A DNA stretch of 22,091 nt, taken from the IMG/VR virus record IMGVR_UViG_3300042446_002409, positions 1-22,091 of that record. One strand, given 5' to 3'. Positions 1 to 7,483 of the stretch are shown here, piece after piece; within the stretch, counting starts at the first letter, position 1, and the number at the start of each line of letters is the position of its first letter. The notes beneath the pieces are model-generated. The model saw nothing but the letters and a program-made list of their open reading frames with translations. It was not told the DNA's origin and did no database searches. Made by a program: the position numbers and the translations under genes. This DNA comes from a virus.

Positions 1-48
1 CTCAATAAATGCGTTGAGCTCGCCACGACGAATTGCTGTTCCTTTCAT
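1..48 (-). CDS. 5' end of probable major capsid protein (partial)
   Basis: Only the first 16 codons are in the window, reading off the left edge from an ATG at 46-48; the peptide begins MKGTAIRRGELNAFIE. The leader is AT-rich with no obvious Shine-Dalgarno, like the genes beside it. Identity is inferred from position: in lambda-like and HK97-like head modules the major capsid gene follows protease/scaffold and decoration protein, as here. Too little protein is visible to test this by sequence, and another head protein is possible. Confidence 0.45.
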   Translation of the reverse strand, partial: MKGTAIRRGELNAFIE

Positions 49-84
49 AATAAAAAATTAGTTGAAATTGTTTGTTGTTAGATT

Positions 85-447
85 TTAGTAATAGCAGACA
101 CGCACAATGTCACCGGCTGCGGAAGCACCATCATTAGGGCTAGAATCCACAACTACACCAATGACCGCACCAGCAGTCTTCTTGACAACGCGGCCATTGG
201 CAAAACCTTCGATGGTGTCACCTGTGGCCAAAGCTGTAGCGTTACCCACAGTAGCGAAATGGATGCCAAACGTGCGGCACTGCACAGCTCCCTGCTCCAC
301 GTTCAAGTCACCATCTTTCGAGGTTCCGATAAAAGCATCCGTAGCGTCAGCCAAGGCCAGACCGCCAGCGATCACTTTTACACGAACGAAGTCCGCAGCA
401 TTTGCTGGCACCGCCCAAGGGAGAGAAATAATAGAATTATTGTTCAT
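85..447 (-). CDS. Capsid decoration/cement protein candidate (DUF2190-like)
   Basis: A 120-aa protein rich in Gly, Ala and Val, with alternating short beta-type segments (FVRVKVIAGG, GAVIGVVVD, GDIVRVCYY) and few charged residues. This is the character of small capsid-decoration proteins such as the DUF2190 group or lambda gpD, which bind the outside of the mature head and stabilise it. It lies 42 bp downstream of the protease/scaffold gene and 36 bp upstream of the presumed capsid gene, the usual place for such a gene. No palindrome precedes it, so it probably shares the protease transcript. The ATG follows AT-rich sequence (ataacaatATG) without Shine-Dalgarno. The fold call is by general resemblance, not a specific motif. 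Confidence 0.6.
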   Translation of the reverse strand: MNNNSIISLPWAVPANAADFVRVKVIAGGLALADATDAFIGTSKDGDLNVEQGAVQCRTFGIHFATVGNATALATGDTIEGFANGRVVKKTAGAVIGVVVDSSPNDGASAAGDIVRVCYY

Positions 448-489
448 ATTGTTATTTTTTGATTTTGAAAATAATTGGTTAGAATGATA

Positions 490-1605
490 TTAGCCAAGGT
501 TACGCTCACGCAGCGAACTCAAGTGTTTCTGGTAACGAGTAGGATTTTCCTTCACAGCAAGCATGATGGCATCCGTTTTCGCTTTGCCAGCAGCTTCCAA
601 CTCCACTACGCGATCTTCAAAATCGGTACCAGCAGACTCATTGGCTCCCAGGACGCGAGGAACGAACCCGCCCTCACTGCCTGCACTGAACTCAACGGTC
701 GTGCCAGTGAGTTGTTCGAACTCTTGGAGAGCTTCAGCCATCGCAGCATTCTCGAAAGAGAGTTGCTCGTTTATTTCTTCAAGCTGAGTAATGCGCTCAT
801 CGAGTGAGGCAAACGCGCTATCCAGTTCATGCTGTGCTTCACGCTCATCAGCTTCGAGGAATTTTGCGGAGAGATGACGGACGCACTGTTCCAGACGACC
901 AAGCTCGGTATCAGGCACTTCGCCTTCCTCCTCCTCTTGTTCTTCTTCTTCCTCACCGTCTTCTTCGCCATCAGCGAATTCGTGAAGACTTTGTTGGAAC
1001 GCATTAAATTCATTCCGTTGGACGGCTTGTTCATTCTTGATCGTGCCAAGCTCGGTAGCAATGCCAGTAATCAAGTCCTTCAATTCTTTGAGATCATTTT
1101 CCATATCATCCTTGTTTGTGTCGTCAACTTTACTGCTAAACAAGCCACTCGGATTAGCCGCCGGAGAGGAAACGAGATCCACGGAAATCACATCGTTGCA
1201 GCGCGCATGTTTACGACCGCCGATCAATTCATCCTTGCCGGTGAAGGAAGCAGATAATCCAACATTTTGAGGCATTTTTTCTGCCATCTCCATCGCGTGA
1301 TCGTAACGCTCATGGCTCTTAAGAAGATGCCAATCGGCCTTTAATTTCTTGCCCTCGATGCGGAAGTTTTTTAAGTAACCATTCACGGCATCAGCACCAG
1401 TTTTATGATTCCACTTTACCGATACCTGGCCTTTCTCCACGCACTTCTCAAACATCTGCATCACCGTGGTATCATCCACCTCCAGATCGTGACCGCGTGC
1501 AGTGACACCGCTTGTGATAATGCTCACACCGCGCACGATGCCAGCCGCCGTATCTACCCCCGCACTCTCTAATACCTGATCGAAAAAAATCGTTGTTTTT
1601 GACAT
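490..1605 (-). CDS. Prohead serine protease fused to acidic scaffold-like domain
   Basis: 371 aa. Residues 20-155 resemble HK97-type prohead proteases: H67 in SVKWNHK is the likely catalytic His, S118 or S120 in NVGLSASF the likely nucleophile, and SVDLVSSPAANPSGLF (141-156) matches the conserved 'vd.PAANp' stretch after the active-site strand. Residues 165-371 are coiled coil with a run of Glu around 217-228, typical of internal scaffolding tails that the protease later destroys. Such proteins drive prohead assembly and then mature it. The ATG at 1603-1605 touches palindrome 1606-1621, and a terminator lies just upstream (1631-1692), so the gene probably has its own promoter. The stretch TTVEF in the scaffold part recalls the V-x-[EH]-F motifs of the 560-aa protein. 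The protease call is firm; exact catalytic residues are less sure. Confidence 0.85.
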   Translation of the reverse strand: MSKTTIFFDQVLESAGVDTAAGIVRGVSIITSGVTARGHDLEVDDTTVMQMFEKCVEKGQVSVKWNHKTGADAVNGYLKNFRIEGKKLKADWHLLKSHERYDHAMEMAEKMPQNVGLSASFTGKDELIGGRKHARCNDVISVDLVSSPAANPSGLFSSKVDDTNKDDMENDLKELKDLITGIATELGTIKNEQAVQRNEFNAFQQSLHEFADGEEDGEEEEEQEEEEGEVPDTELGRLEQCVRHLSAKFLEADEREAQHELDSAFASLDERITQLEEINEQLSFENAAMAEALQEFEQLTGTTVEFSAGSEGGFVPRVLGANESAGTDFEDRVVELEAAGKAKTDAIMLAVKENPTRYQKHLSSLRERNLG

Positions 1606-1621
1606 ACCGTTGCGTAACGGT
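1606..1621. promoter_or_regulatory. Palindromic element copy 1 (variant)
   Basis: ACCGTTGCGTAACGGT on the plus strand, one base off the consensus in the central four. It directly touches the protease start codon on the minus strand and carries the flank that, read on that strand, gives GTTG before ACC. There is no room for a Shine-Dalgarno between element and ATG. Confidence 0.85.
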
Positions 1622-1630
1622 CAACCCACC

Positions 1631-1692
1631 AAAAAAAATGGCTGCCCAGCAGTGTCCCCCGGAAGTGCGGTCGGAGTGACGTGCTGGGCAGC
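1631..1692 (-). terminator. Rho-independent terminator upstream of protease gene
   Basis: Read on the minus strand: an 11-bp perfect stem (GCTGCCCAGCA at 1682-1692 read in reverse complement, pairing with 1641-1651), a 30-base loop, then CA and a run of eight T (1631-1638). It follows the 57-aa ORF and ends 25 bases before the protease ATG, separating the two units. The loop is longer than usual for an intrinsic terminator, so an alternative regulatory hairpin is possible. Confidence 0.65.
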
Positions 1693-1732
1693 GTTGGTGT
1701 CAGGCGCATCTGCGCCCGAAGTCTTTCAGAAA

Positions 1733-1906
1733 TTATTTCGGCTTTACCGCAGTTTCTACAATGGTGCCATCGCGTTTGAAAACCTTCACGACAGGAGTAG
1801 CAGCCTTAACTGCCACCTCCAAAGGGGAAGGAGTGCCTACCACGATAGGAGCCGGTGCAGTTGCTTTTTCTGGTTTGACGGATTTGGTATCTTCAGTAGT
1901 GCTCAT
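1733..1906 (-). CDS. Small Pro/Val/Lys-rich protein, 57 aa
   Basis: ATG at 1904-1906, TAA at 1733-1735. The protein begins MSTTEDTKSVKPEKATAPAP and ends FKRDGTIVETAVKPK. The N-terminal half is Pro/Ala/Thr/Lys-rich and looks disordered; the C-terminal half has a short beta-like segment. No family recognised. It lies between the 187-aa gene and the protease, with palindrome copy 2 (1940-1955) upstream and a terminator downstream, so it appears to be a one-gene unit. Position in the head module suggests a small virion or assembly protein, which is inference only. The clean palindrome-gene-terminator layout is the best argument that it is real. Confidence 0.6.
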   Translation of the reverse strand: MSTTEDTKSVKPEKATAPAPIVVGTPSPLEVAVKAATPVVKVFKRDGTIVETAVKPK

Positions 1907-1939
1907 TTTGTTAGTGTATTTCTTTTAGTTTATCGTTGC

Positions 1940-1955
1940 ACCGTTACGTAACGGT
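1940..1955. promoter_or_regulatory. Palindromic element copy 2
   Basis: Perfect ACCGTTACGTAACGGT with the late-class flank (GTTG before ACC on the minus strand). It stands 33 bases upstream of the 57-aa ORF start and 11 bases beyond the stop of the 187-aa gene. It is the only late copy not touching an ATG. Confidence 0.85.
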
Positions 1956-1966
1956 CAACTGTTCCA

Positions 1967-2530
1967 TTAGCCGCGTATGATCAATTTGCCCGCACGATTG
2001 AGCAAGCTAGAGCCAGCACCAATCATCGCTCGCCGCGCACCTGGCACAGCAGCCGCGACAGCTCCCGCACCTAACAATCCCGCACCAGTCACCTTTCCGA
2101 TTTTCTTTTTGTAAGCCATCGCCATGTCATCAGGATTCGCCGCCACACCAGAGATGAATTGCCCACCATCATTGCGGCTGCGATCGGCGAAGTTTTTTAC
2201 CCGCAACCGAGCAAAGAAATCTTTCTTCTTCGTCGCTGGCTGTATCACCGGCACCAACTCGCTGATGGAAATATCGGCCCCGTAGGTAGGCTCATCATCG
2301 CGCTCATTCACAGAACGATTGCGGATCTTGTAGCGCACCGTCGCCGTGCCCTCTTTCGCCATCGACATCAAGGAACCATCCTTAACCCCACTGACATAAA
2401 GCGAGGGAGCTGAAGAACCACAAAGACTAGGGTAATCGCTGTTCTCATCGCGCTCTAACGAAATGAATTCCCGAGTCTTCAATTTTTCTGCGAAATTACG
2501 CATTTTTCGTGCCAGATACTTTTTGTTCAT
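1967..2530 (-). CDS. Basic protein with Gly/Ala-rich C-terminus, 187 aa (possible internal virion protein)
   Basis: No family recognised. Residues 1-146 are mixed and basic, with repeated aromatic-basic pieces (KMRNFAEKL, LRVKNFADRS). Residues 147-187 are a Gly/Ala-rich hydrophobic stretch (TGAGLLGAGAVAAAVPGA) ending in basic residues, like the hydrophobic segments in the two genes upstream. It is the last gene of the 560-321-187 unit, 20 bp after the 321-aa gene. The gap contains a short odd palindrome (GAAAAGTAACTTTTC) but no Shine-Dalgarno. Position between portal and protease, with Gly-zipper-like segments, suits a protein packaged in the head and ejected with DNA; this is inference. Confidence 0.7.
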   Translation of the reverse strand: MNKKYLARKMRNFAEKLKTREFISLERDENSDYPSLCGSSAPSLYVSGVKDGSLMSMAKEGTATVRYKIRNRSVNERDDEPTYGADISISELVPVIQPATKKKDFFARLRVKNFADRSRNDGGQFISGVAANPDDMAMAYKKKIGKVTGAGLLGAGAVAAAVPGARRAMIGAGSSLLNRAGKLIIRG

Positions 2531-2550
2531 AACGGGAAAAGTTACTTTTC

Positions 2551-3516
2551 TTAGCGGCGGATGTTCGCACCAAAGTAGCTATCGCGGTTCAATTTCTCAC
2601 CGCTCATCTTGGTTCGCTTGATATGCTCGGTGTAAGGAGTGCCGAAATTTCTTCCTTCCAAACGCGAGCTCAATTCATGCACAGCATTCTCCAGCGACGA
2701 TAGACCCACTAGCTTTCGACCTTTGCCAATCACCTTCATGATCCCGCCTTTGGATTTCTCCAAAATCTCACGACCACCTTTCATTGCTTTGCCTTTTAAT
2801 CCCGCACGGAAAGCAGGGTCTTTCATGCTACCGTAGCCAGACTGCACGCCTTTTTTCGCACTGGTATAACCAGACTGCACCGAGCTTTTTGCCTTGCCGT
2901 AGCCAGACTGCACCGCACGTTTCGCGTCACGACCCGTCTGCTTTGCCGCATCGACATACTCGTTGCCAGGAATCGAGTCACCAACAACTCGGCGCAATTT
3001 AAGATTCCCCATATACGCTTTGCCACCTCGGTACGCACCGTAGCCAGCAGCACCAGCACCCACGGCAATCGCGCCGTCACGACCGATGTTACGTTCGCCA
3101 TCTTGCGCAGCCAGACCATACATTTTGCCACGGCCTTTGGAAATGCCAGAAGCAGCCTTGCGCAGCAGGCTAGAAGATTTTGCCATCACATTTCCAGCAG
3201 CATCGCGGAGCTGGCCTTTTGCCGCACCGGGGAGAGATTTGATTTTTTTCTTGGATGCCTCAATCGCTTGAGCACCAGCCTTTTTATACATGCCCTTACG
3301 CGCTACGAGTTTGCCGTAATCATCCACCGCACCCGCCGAGTTGATCACTTTATTACGAATCGTCTTGCCACCACGGTAAGCACCGTAGCCAGCAGCCCCC
3401 GCCGCCGCACCGCCAGCAATAGTCTGTGCAGCGCGCTGGTCAGCGTCATCGGTGAAATGTTTCAAGCGAGAATCCAGTCGAGCTGCCAGTGAGTGAAGTT
3501 TACTATGTTGTTTCAT
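2551..3516 (-). CDS. Basic, repeat-containing protein, 321 aa (possible internal virion/ejection protein)
   Basis: No family recognised. Two Gly/Ala-rich hydrophobic segments (about 32-50 and 148-165) each end in the same nonapeptide GYGAYRGGK (43-51, 158-166), suggesting an internal duplication. A second repeat, VQSGY plus six residues, occurs three times at exactly 11-residue spacing (202-228), visible in the DNA as a 33-bp period. The protein is rich in Lys and Arg throughout. It sits in the middle of the three-gene unit, 21 bp after the 560-aa gene, with AT-rich spacing and no Shine-Dalgarno. Positive charge plus glycine-zipper-like segments would fit a DNA-contacting internal head protein that enters a membrane on ejection, but nothing proves it. 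Confidence 0.75.
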   Translation of the reverse strand: MKQHSKLHSLAARLDSRLKHFTDDADQRAAQTIAGGAAAGAAGYGAYRGGKTIRNKVINSAGAVDDYGKLVARKGMYKKAGAQAIEASKKKIKSLPGAAKGQLRDAAGNVMAKSSSLLRKAASGISKGRGKMYGLAAQDGERNIGRDGAIAVGAGAAGYGAYRGGKAYMGNLKLRRVVGDSIPGNEYVDAAKQTGRDAKRAVQSGYGKAKSSVQSGYTSAKKGVQSGYGSMKDPAFRAGLKGKAMKGGREILEKSKGGIMKVIGKGRKLVGLSSLENAVHELSSRLEGRNFGTPYTEHIKRTKMSGEKLNRDSYFGANIRR

Positions 3517-3537
3517 AAATAATTTTGCTATGCACTT

Positions 3538-5220
3538 TTAGTTTCTGTCAACCTTCACGGACGGAGCCGCCACACCGCCGTTACGGGAGTGATACCCTCC
3601 GCTGGCAGTCGCCGCTTTTGATGCCGTCTTGCCCATCGCTTTGCCTTTCCGCATGGCACGGCCACCAGCCAGCCCCGCGACCGCCGCCGCCGCTACTGCA
3701 CCCTTCCAGAGCTTGCGCTCGTTCTCCGCTTTCTCATGCCAGCGCTTGTCGCGGCGATCGCGCTTGCCAGCACCAGGAGCAAACACCCGCGCCGATCTGC
3801 CGCGAGGATCCCGCACGTCCCAACCAGCATCGTAGGCCGTGTCATCGAAGTGAAACACACTAGATGCCGGTGTGGAAAATTCCTTGTTCAGCACGCGGCG
3901 GCTTTGGTTGTTTTTGCGAAAATTATCCACGACGCTTCCCGCCATCAATCCACCCACACTGCCGATCAATGCACCTTGCTTCATCCCCATTCCTTTTCTT
4001 CCTCGCAGCGCGCCGACAGCAGCACCACCGACGAGGCCAGTGTATCGCCCAGCATTTCGCTTCGCCACTGCCTTGCCACCTTTTTCTTTCTCGGGGCTGA
4101 CATGCACCTGTCCATCATAGCCGACACGATGAATAACTTTATCTCCCCATCCATCTTTGAATTCAATCACCCGCGCCGCCGGAGTAGCGTAACGCGCACT
4201 CATGTCGAAGGTATCAGGCATCACGCTGTTGACTTTTCTTTTCACGTAATCACTTCCTTTCCGGAATCCACGATCCACTTTGCCACCAGGGTTCTTCTTG
4301 ATGTGTCGTGCACCAATTAGCAGACCGCCACCGATCGCCGCCGACTCTACACCTTTACGAAACCATGATTTTTCCCACTCGCGCTTTTTCTTGCGACCGC
4401 TGGCATCCACCTCACGCGGCTTGCCACGCAGCACCGCCACGCTATCCTTAGCCAAGGCCCCGCCGCGATTCGCCACCTTGCGGATTGTACCAGCCTTATT
4501 GACTGCGGCTCTCACTACCTGAGCGTGCATCACCGGCACATCGGCAACAATCGGACGACCTTCCGTATCTTTTTTATAATAAGATTTCTGATAGCCTGCT
4601 GCTGTCTTGAGAGGATTCGCATACTGGTTCGTGGAGACATCCTTGAGCTGCTCTTTTCCTCCAAAATGATAAACGCTAGATGCTGCCGTGGTGAATACTT
4701 TCTTTTTCAAAACGCCACCGATATTTTTGCCCCAACGCGAAAACGTCGGCACGTAGTCTTTCACTACTTTCTTTGCACGATCGCCCACTTCATCGATCAC
4801 GGCCGCCGCGACTTTCTTCGGCTCATACTGTTTTTTCAAACTGCGGATCGAGTGAACGCCGTAAGCACTGGCACCAATGCCAGCCGCCCCAGCTCCCACG
4901 GCCGCCGCCGTGCGCATGTTTTCATGAGCGGTGGATTTCTCTTGCCATGGTTTGCTGGCAAACTCAAACACCCGCGATGCTGCGGTAGATGCACCAAAGC
5001 TCGCGCTCTGCAATTTCTCAATCTCAGCACGCCGACGCGGATTACTCACCGCGCCATAAATGCCGCCCAATGCTGCGCCCACTCGCGCACCTTTGTAGCC
5101 GCTCGCGCCGCCATGAAGCTGTCCACCTAAAAAAGCACCAGCCGCCGAGCCCACAATCGCATTGTTCAGCCGCGCCCCACGGAGCTTCTTTTTCTTTTCT
5201 TCAGAAATTTCATTCGCCAT
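3538..5220 (-). CDS. Large basic Gly-rich protein with four-fold 10-residue motif, 560 aa
   Basis: No family recognised. Glycine-zipper-like hydrophobic segments occur near 21-58, 104-122, 293-304, 394-430 and 506-521, separated by Lys/Arg-rich linkers. A distinctive motif, [ST]T[AP]A[SA][SR]V[FYI][EH]F, occurs at 78-87, 177-186, 345-354 and 449-458. The ATG touches palindrome 5221-5236, so this is the first gene of a unit with the 321- and 187-aa genes. In a lambda-like order one expects only the protease between portal and decoration protein; these three are an insertion of unknown function. Internal virion (ejection) protein is the most economical guess because of position, charge and membrane-active-looking segments. 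Tape measure is less likely, given the position among head genes and the absence of long coiled coil. Confidence 0.8.
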   Translation of the reverse strand: MANEISEEKKKKLRGARLNNAIVGSAAGAFLGGQLHGGASGYKGARVGAALGGIYGAVSNPRRRAEIEKLQSASFGASTAASRVFEFASKPWQEKSTAHENMRTAAAVGAGAAGIGASAYGVHSIRSLKKQYEPKKVAAAVIDEVGDRAKKVVKDYVPTFSRWGKNIGGVLKKKVFTTAASSVYHFGGKEQLKDVSTNQYANPLKTAAGYQKSYYKKDTEGRPIVADVPVMHAQVVRAAVNKAGTIRKVANRGGALAKDSVAVLRGKPREVDASGRKKKREWEKSWFRKGVESAAIGGGLLIGARHIKKNPGGKVDRGFRKGSDYVKRKVNSVMPDTFDMSARYATPAARVIEFKDGWGDKVIHRVGYDGQVHVSPEKEKGGKAVAKRNAGRYTGLVGGAAVGALRGRKGMGMKQGALIGSVGGLMAGSVVDNFRKNNQSRRVLNKEFSTPASSVFHFDDTAYDAGWDVRDPRGRSARVFAPGAGKRDRRDKRWHEKAENERKLWKGAVAAAAVAGLAGGRAMRKGKAMGKTASKAATASGGYHSRNGGVAAPSVKVDRN

Positions 5221-5236
5221 ACCGTTACGTAACGGT
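5221..5236. promoter_or_regulatory. Palindromic element copy 3
   Basis: Perfect ACCGTTACGTAACGGT touching the ATG of the 560-aa gene, with late-class flank. On the minus strand a weaker hairpin (about 5275-5305) and a T6 run (5256-5261) precede it, repeating the terminator-palindrome-ATG order seen at the protease. Confidence 0.88.
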
Positions 5237-5255
5237 CAACCGTGAGGGTCATCAC

Positions 5256-5305
5256 AAAAAAGATGGAGAGGGGCGGGGGGTATAGGCACTCCCATGCCAC
5301 CCCCT
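5256..5305 (-). terminator. Possible imperfect terminator upstream of the 560-aa gene
   Basis: Read on the minus strand: outer GGGGGT/ACCCCC and inner GGCA/TGCC arms around a TGGGAG loop with a small bulge, then a C-rich spacer of about 14 bases and T6. The long spacer makes it a weak intrinsic terminator. It is recorded because it repeats the layout at 1606-1692. Confidence 0.3.
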
Positions 5306-5341
5306 ACTGCGCTCTTGCGCATCGCCCACAACTTTTACGGG

Positions 5342-5488
5342 TCAATCATCCGTGTCACCTAATGGCAATTCGGGGTGAGGTTCTACCCAAGAACTTTCAG
5401 CGCGGAGTTTGTCTTTCACTCCATGCACTAGCGTATCGATCACCATGCTGTCATGCACACTGATGGTCAACGAGTGCGAGATCTTCAC
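5342..5488 (-). CDS. Possible small ORF coupled to recombinase remnant, 48 aa
   Basis: GTG at 5486-5488 overlaps the stop of the recombinase remnant as GTGA; stop at 5342-5344. The peptide begins with a GTG-coded residue followed by KISHSLTISVHDS and ends LPLGDTDD. No family recognised. The 4-base overlap is the only argument for it, and since the upstream gene is a remnant it may be meaningless. The rest of 5237-5484 shows no other convincing gene. Confidence 0.25.
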   Translation of the reverse strand: MKISHSLTISVHDSMVIDTLVHGVKDKLRAESSWVEPHPELPLGDTDD

Positions 5489-6051
5489 GCGGATGGAATC
5501 TCATGACGACATGAGAATGCTTTCAGCCGCTCCCGCATGGGTGGCATTGTGGACTTCGGAGCCCAACCAGCGGGAGGCATGATGGAGAACCATTCCCGGG
5601 CATCGTTTTCGTCCACAATTTCGCGGTAGTGGCGGAAGATCATTTTCGGGGAGTTGCCTGCCTCCAGAGAGGTTCTTGCGACATCGCCAGTCTCTGCTAC
5701 CCGATAGCTGATGAACGGGTGTCTGAGGGCATTCTGACGCCAGCCACCCGGGATCTGTGCTTTCACGGCAGTATCACCCAAGGCACCGGAGTAGTCGTTG
5801 ATGGTGAGTATCGGACCCGTATCTTCTCGCCATGGGGCGAGCCATGCCTTGAGGTTCTCGGAGAGTGGCACCAGTCGCCGTGCGGCGGTCTTTGCTTTGC
5901 TTCCAGCGATCTCGATGTGTCCTCGATCCCACTTGATGTCCTCCCAGTCCAGTCTCGCGATTTCTGCTGACCGGATGCCGGCGAATCCGCCAATGGCAAT
6001 CAGAGGTAGGAGCGGGAGGGCAATGAGCTGATGGTGCGTTTTTCTTCGTAT
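5485..6051 (-). pseudogene. 5'-truncated tyrosine recombinase (phage-type integrase) remnant
   Basis: The open frame runs from just after a stop at 6052-6054 and has no ATG upstream of the catalytic domain; the first plausible start (GTG at 5869-5871) lies inside it. The translation carries the catalytic half: FAGIRSAEIARLDW (box I Arg), SKAKTAARR (beta-hairpin Lys), NALRHPFISY (box II Arg; the usual His three residues before is Asn), EAGNSP (Asn where His/Trp is common) and MIFRHYREI with the nucleophile Tyr. The N-terminal arm-binding and core-binding domains, usually about 150-200 residues, are missing; upstream frames show nothing like them. The pattern matches integrases I recall from Verrucomicrobia. 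It is probably a non-functional relic of an integrative element within the late module. Confidence 0.8.
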
Positions 6052-6763
6052 TCATGGTCGTTTGTGCGTTGGTATGTTGACCGTGGTGACGCAGGGTGCG
6101 CGTTCCTATACGGCCATTTTGTGTGAAATCCGTGTGGAATTGCTGGAATTCTGTCGCGGATCTCAAGGGAATGTGAGCCCTGACCAGCAGCAGCCAGCTC
6201 CCCGGAAATCCGGTTATGCTGGCATGTCGGCTTTGAGTTCTCATTCATCTGTCACACATCTGCCAGATTGGTGCCTTCGATCAATGTCTTTTTTCGCATG
6301 CATAGACAGCGTTCCAAACTCTAGCTCTATTTTTCATAATCACTGGACCCAGAGATTTGCTTTTGGAACTCGCGGAATCACTTTTTTGCTTTACTAACAT
6401 CCAATGTGGGTATAGGACATTCTTGCGCTTTGTCATCAAATAAATGAATGTAACGTAGGCCGGAACAAGCATTTGATTGCTAGTATACCAGCTTTGAATC
6501 ACCCTGATTACGTTTTGATAGGGGCGATTGGCATGGAGAATTTTGCTGAACCTCGCATGAGAAAAATATTCGAAAGTGGCCGCCCCCCATTTCAATCTTG
6601 ACTTCAATCTCATGATTAACTATATCCACTTGTTACCAAACAACAAACATTTATTAAAACATCAAAGTGCGAAAACTATGAATTCCAATTCAAAGAAAGG
6701 CAAAATTCGGCCGGATGGCTTGCGAACTTCCATTGCCTGTGTAGTATTTCATTTACCGACATT
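6052..6763. other. Intergenic stretch of 0.7 kb, no convincing gene
   Basis: This stretch lies between the recombinase remnant and the coiled-coil gene. It becomes AT-rich to the right of about 6250. Open frames exist on both strands (110 codons on minus at 6281-6613; 29-63 codons on plus ending at 6767), but none has a recognisable domain or supporting context. The plus frame ending at 6767 overlaps the next ATG as ATGA and could be a short leader ORF starting at 6679. No palindromic element of the phage type is present. Confidence 0.4.
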
Positions 6764-7174
6764 ATGAATCAGAATTTTGAGCAAATACTCGTACCTCAAC
6801 TTCTGAAAGACATTGAGCGACCATACAATATTCTTTTAAAATACCCAGGGTCTGTTCCTGACGAGGTGTTCAAATTGACAAAAAAAATTGATTCGGTATC
6901 TGCTAAAATTGCCGATTATCATCAAATTAAATTGAACCAAGCAGAAGGTGAGACTGAATCCTTAATTGATGCGGTTGTGACGGAAATCAATTCATTGCAA
7001 GCAAATCGCCGGAAAAAAAAGTTAGTTCGCTTACTAAATCTCATACAAGTACTAGGAGAAAGAAAAAAATCATTACTCGAGTGTCTCAATAAACGCCTAG
7101 AAACTATGACAGATCTTGTGTATGGAAGGCCGCCTGGTGATAACATCACCGAAGATTGGAGGGAACAGTTATAG
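6764..7174 (+). CDS. Coiled-coil hypothetical protein, 136 aa
   Basis: No family recognised. The protein is almost entirely helical in character, with heptad-like Leu/Ile spacing from about 10 to 120 and a basic patch (NRRKKKLVRLL). It ends in a short Gly/Pro segment. The start, gacattATG, has the CATTATG context shared with several plus-strand genes further right. It lies on the opposite strand to its neighbours, between the recombinase remnant and the HTH gene, so it is probably cargo of the same integrative relic. Low GC relative to the late genes supports separate origin. Confidence 0.6.
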   Translation: MNQNFEQILVPQLLKDIERPYNILLKYPGSVPDEVFKLTKKIDSVSAKIADYHQIKLNQAEGETESLIDAVVTEINSLQANRRKKKLVRLLNLIQVLGERKKSLLECLNKRLETMTDLVYGRPPGDNITEDWREQL

Positions 7175-7195
7175 TCACTTGGTGTCGAGTCTGAC

Positions 7196-7462
7196 TCATT
7201 TCACCGAGTCGATCTGGTATTGCTTCCGCAGCGTATCGAGAACAGCAGCGGCATCGTAGAGGAAGAAACGATTCCCGAGTTGCAGGTAGGGAATTTTGCG
7301 CTTGCGCGTCCAGTCGTCGATGGTGCGAGTGCTGACCGACAGACGCTTGGCGAGTTCTTTCTTTTTGATCAGAACTGGAGCACTTGTGATGGTGGCTACC
7401 GATGTTTCGACCGGGTGGCTACTATTCATTGTGGTGTGGTTCGTTGTGATTACAGCTTTCAT
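7196..7462 (-). CDS. Excisionase-like helix-turn-helix DNA-binding protein
   Basis: 88 aa. After a Thr/Ser-rich N-terminal tail, residues 31-80 form the compact winged-HTH typical of MerR/excisionase-type proteins: KKELAKRLSVSTRTIDDWTR is the HTH, followed by the wing around KIPYLQLGNRFFLY. Such proteins bind att or promoter DNA to direct recombination or transcription. ATG at 7460-7462 is used here; the second ATG (7427-7429) is equally possible and would remove the odd tail. It is oriented toward the recombinase remnant, a common HTH-integrase pairing, with the coiled-coil gene in between. It follows the 48-aa gene by 21 bp and could be read from the portal transcript. Confidence 0.8.
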   Translation of the reverse strand: MKAVITTNHTTMNSSHPVETSVATITSAPVLIKKKELAKRLSVSTRTIDDWTRKRKIPYLQLGNRFFLYDAAAVLDTLRKQYQIDSVK

Positions 7463-7483
7463 GGTTACGCATGGATAAGAATG

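Noticed and set aside
1641-1692. Integron attC-type site
   Set aside because: The hairpin has no R/L core sites (no GTTRRRY/RYYYAAC) and is followed by a T run in the right place for a terminator.
3736-5130. Long plus-strand ORFs (about 194 and 201 codons) opposite the 560-aa gene
   Set aside because: Their Arg/His/Ser/Cys-rich, domain-free sequence is typical of antisense shadows of GC-rich coding DNA; the minus frame has consistent motifs and the palindrome at its start.
5485-5871. Complete short recombinase starting at GTG 5869-5871
   Set aside because: The same frame continues upstream through box I (FAGIRSAEIARLDW), so the GTG is internal and the gene is a truncated longer recombinase.
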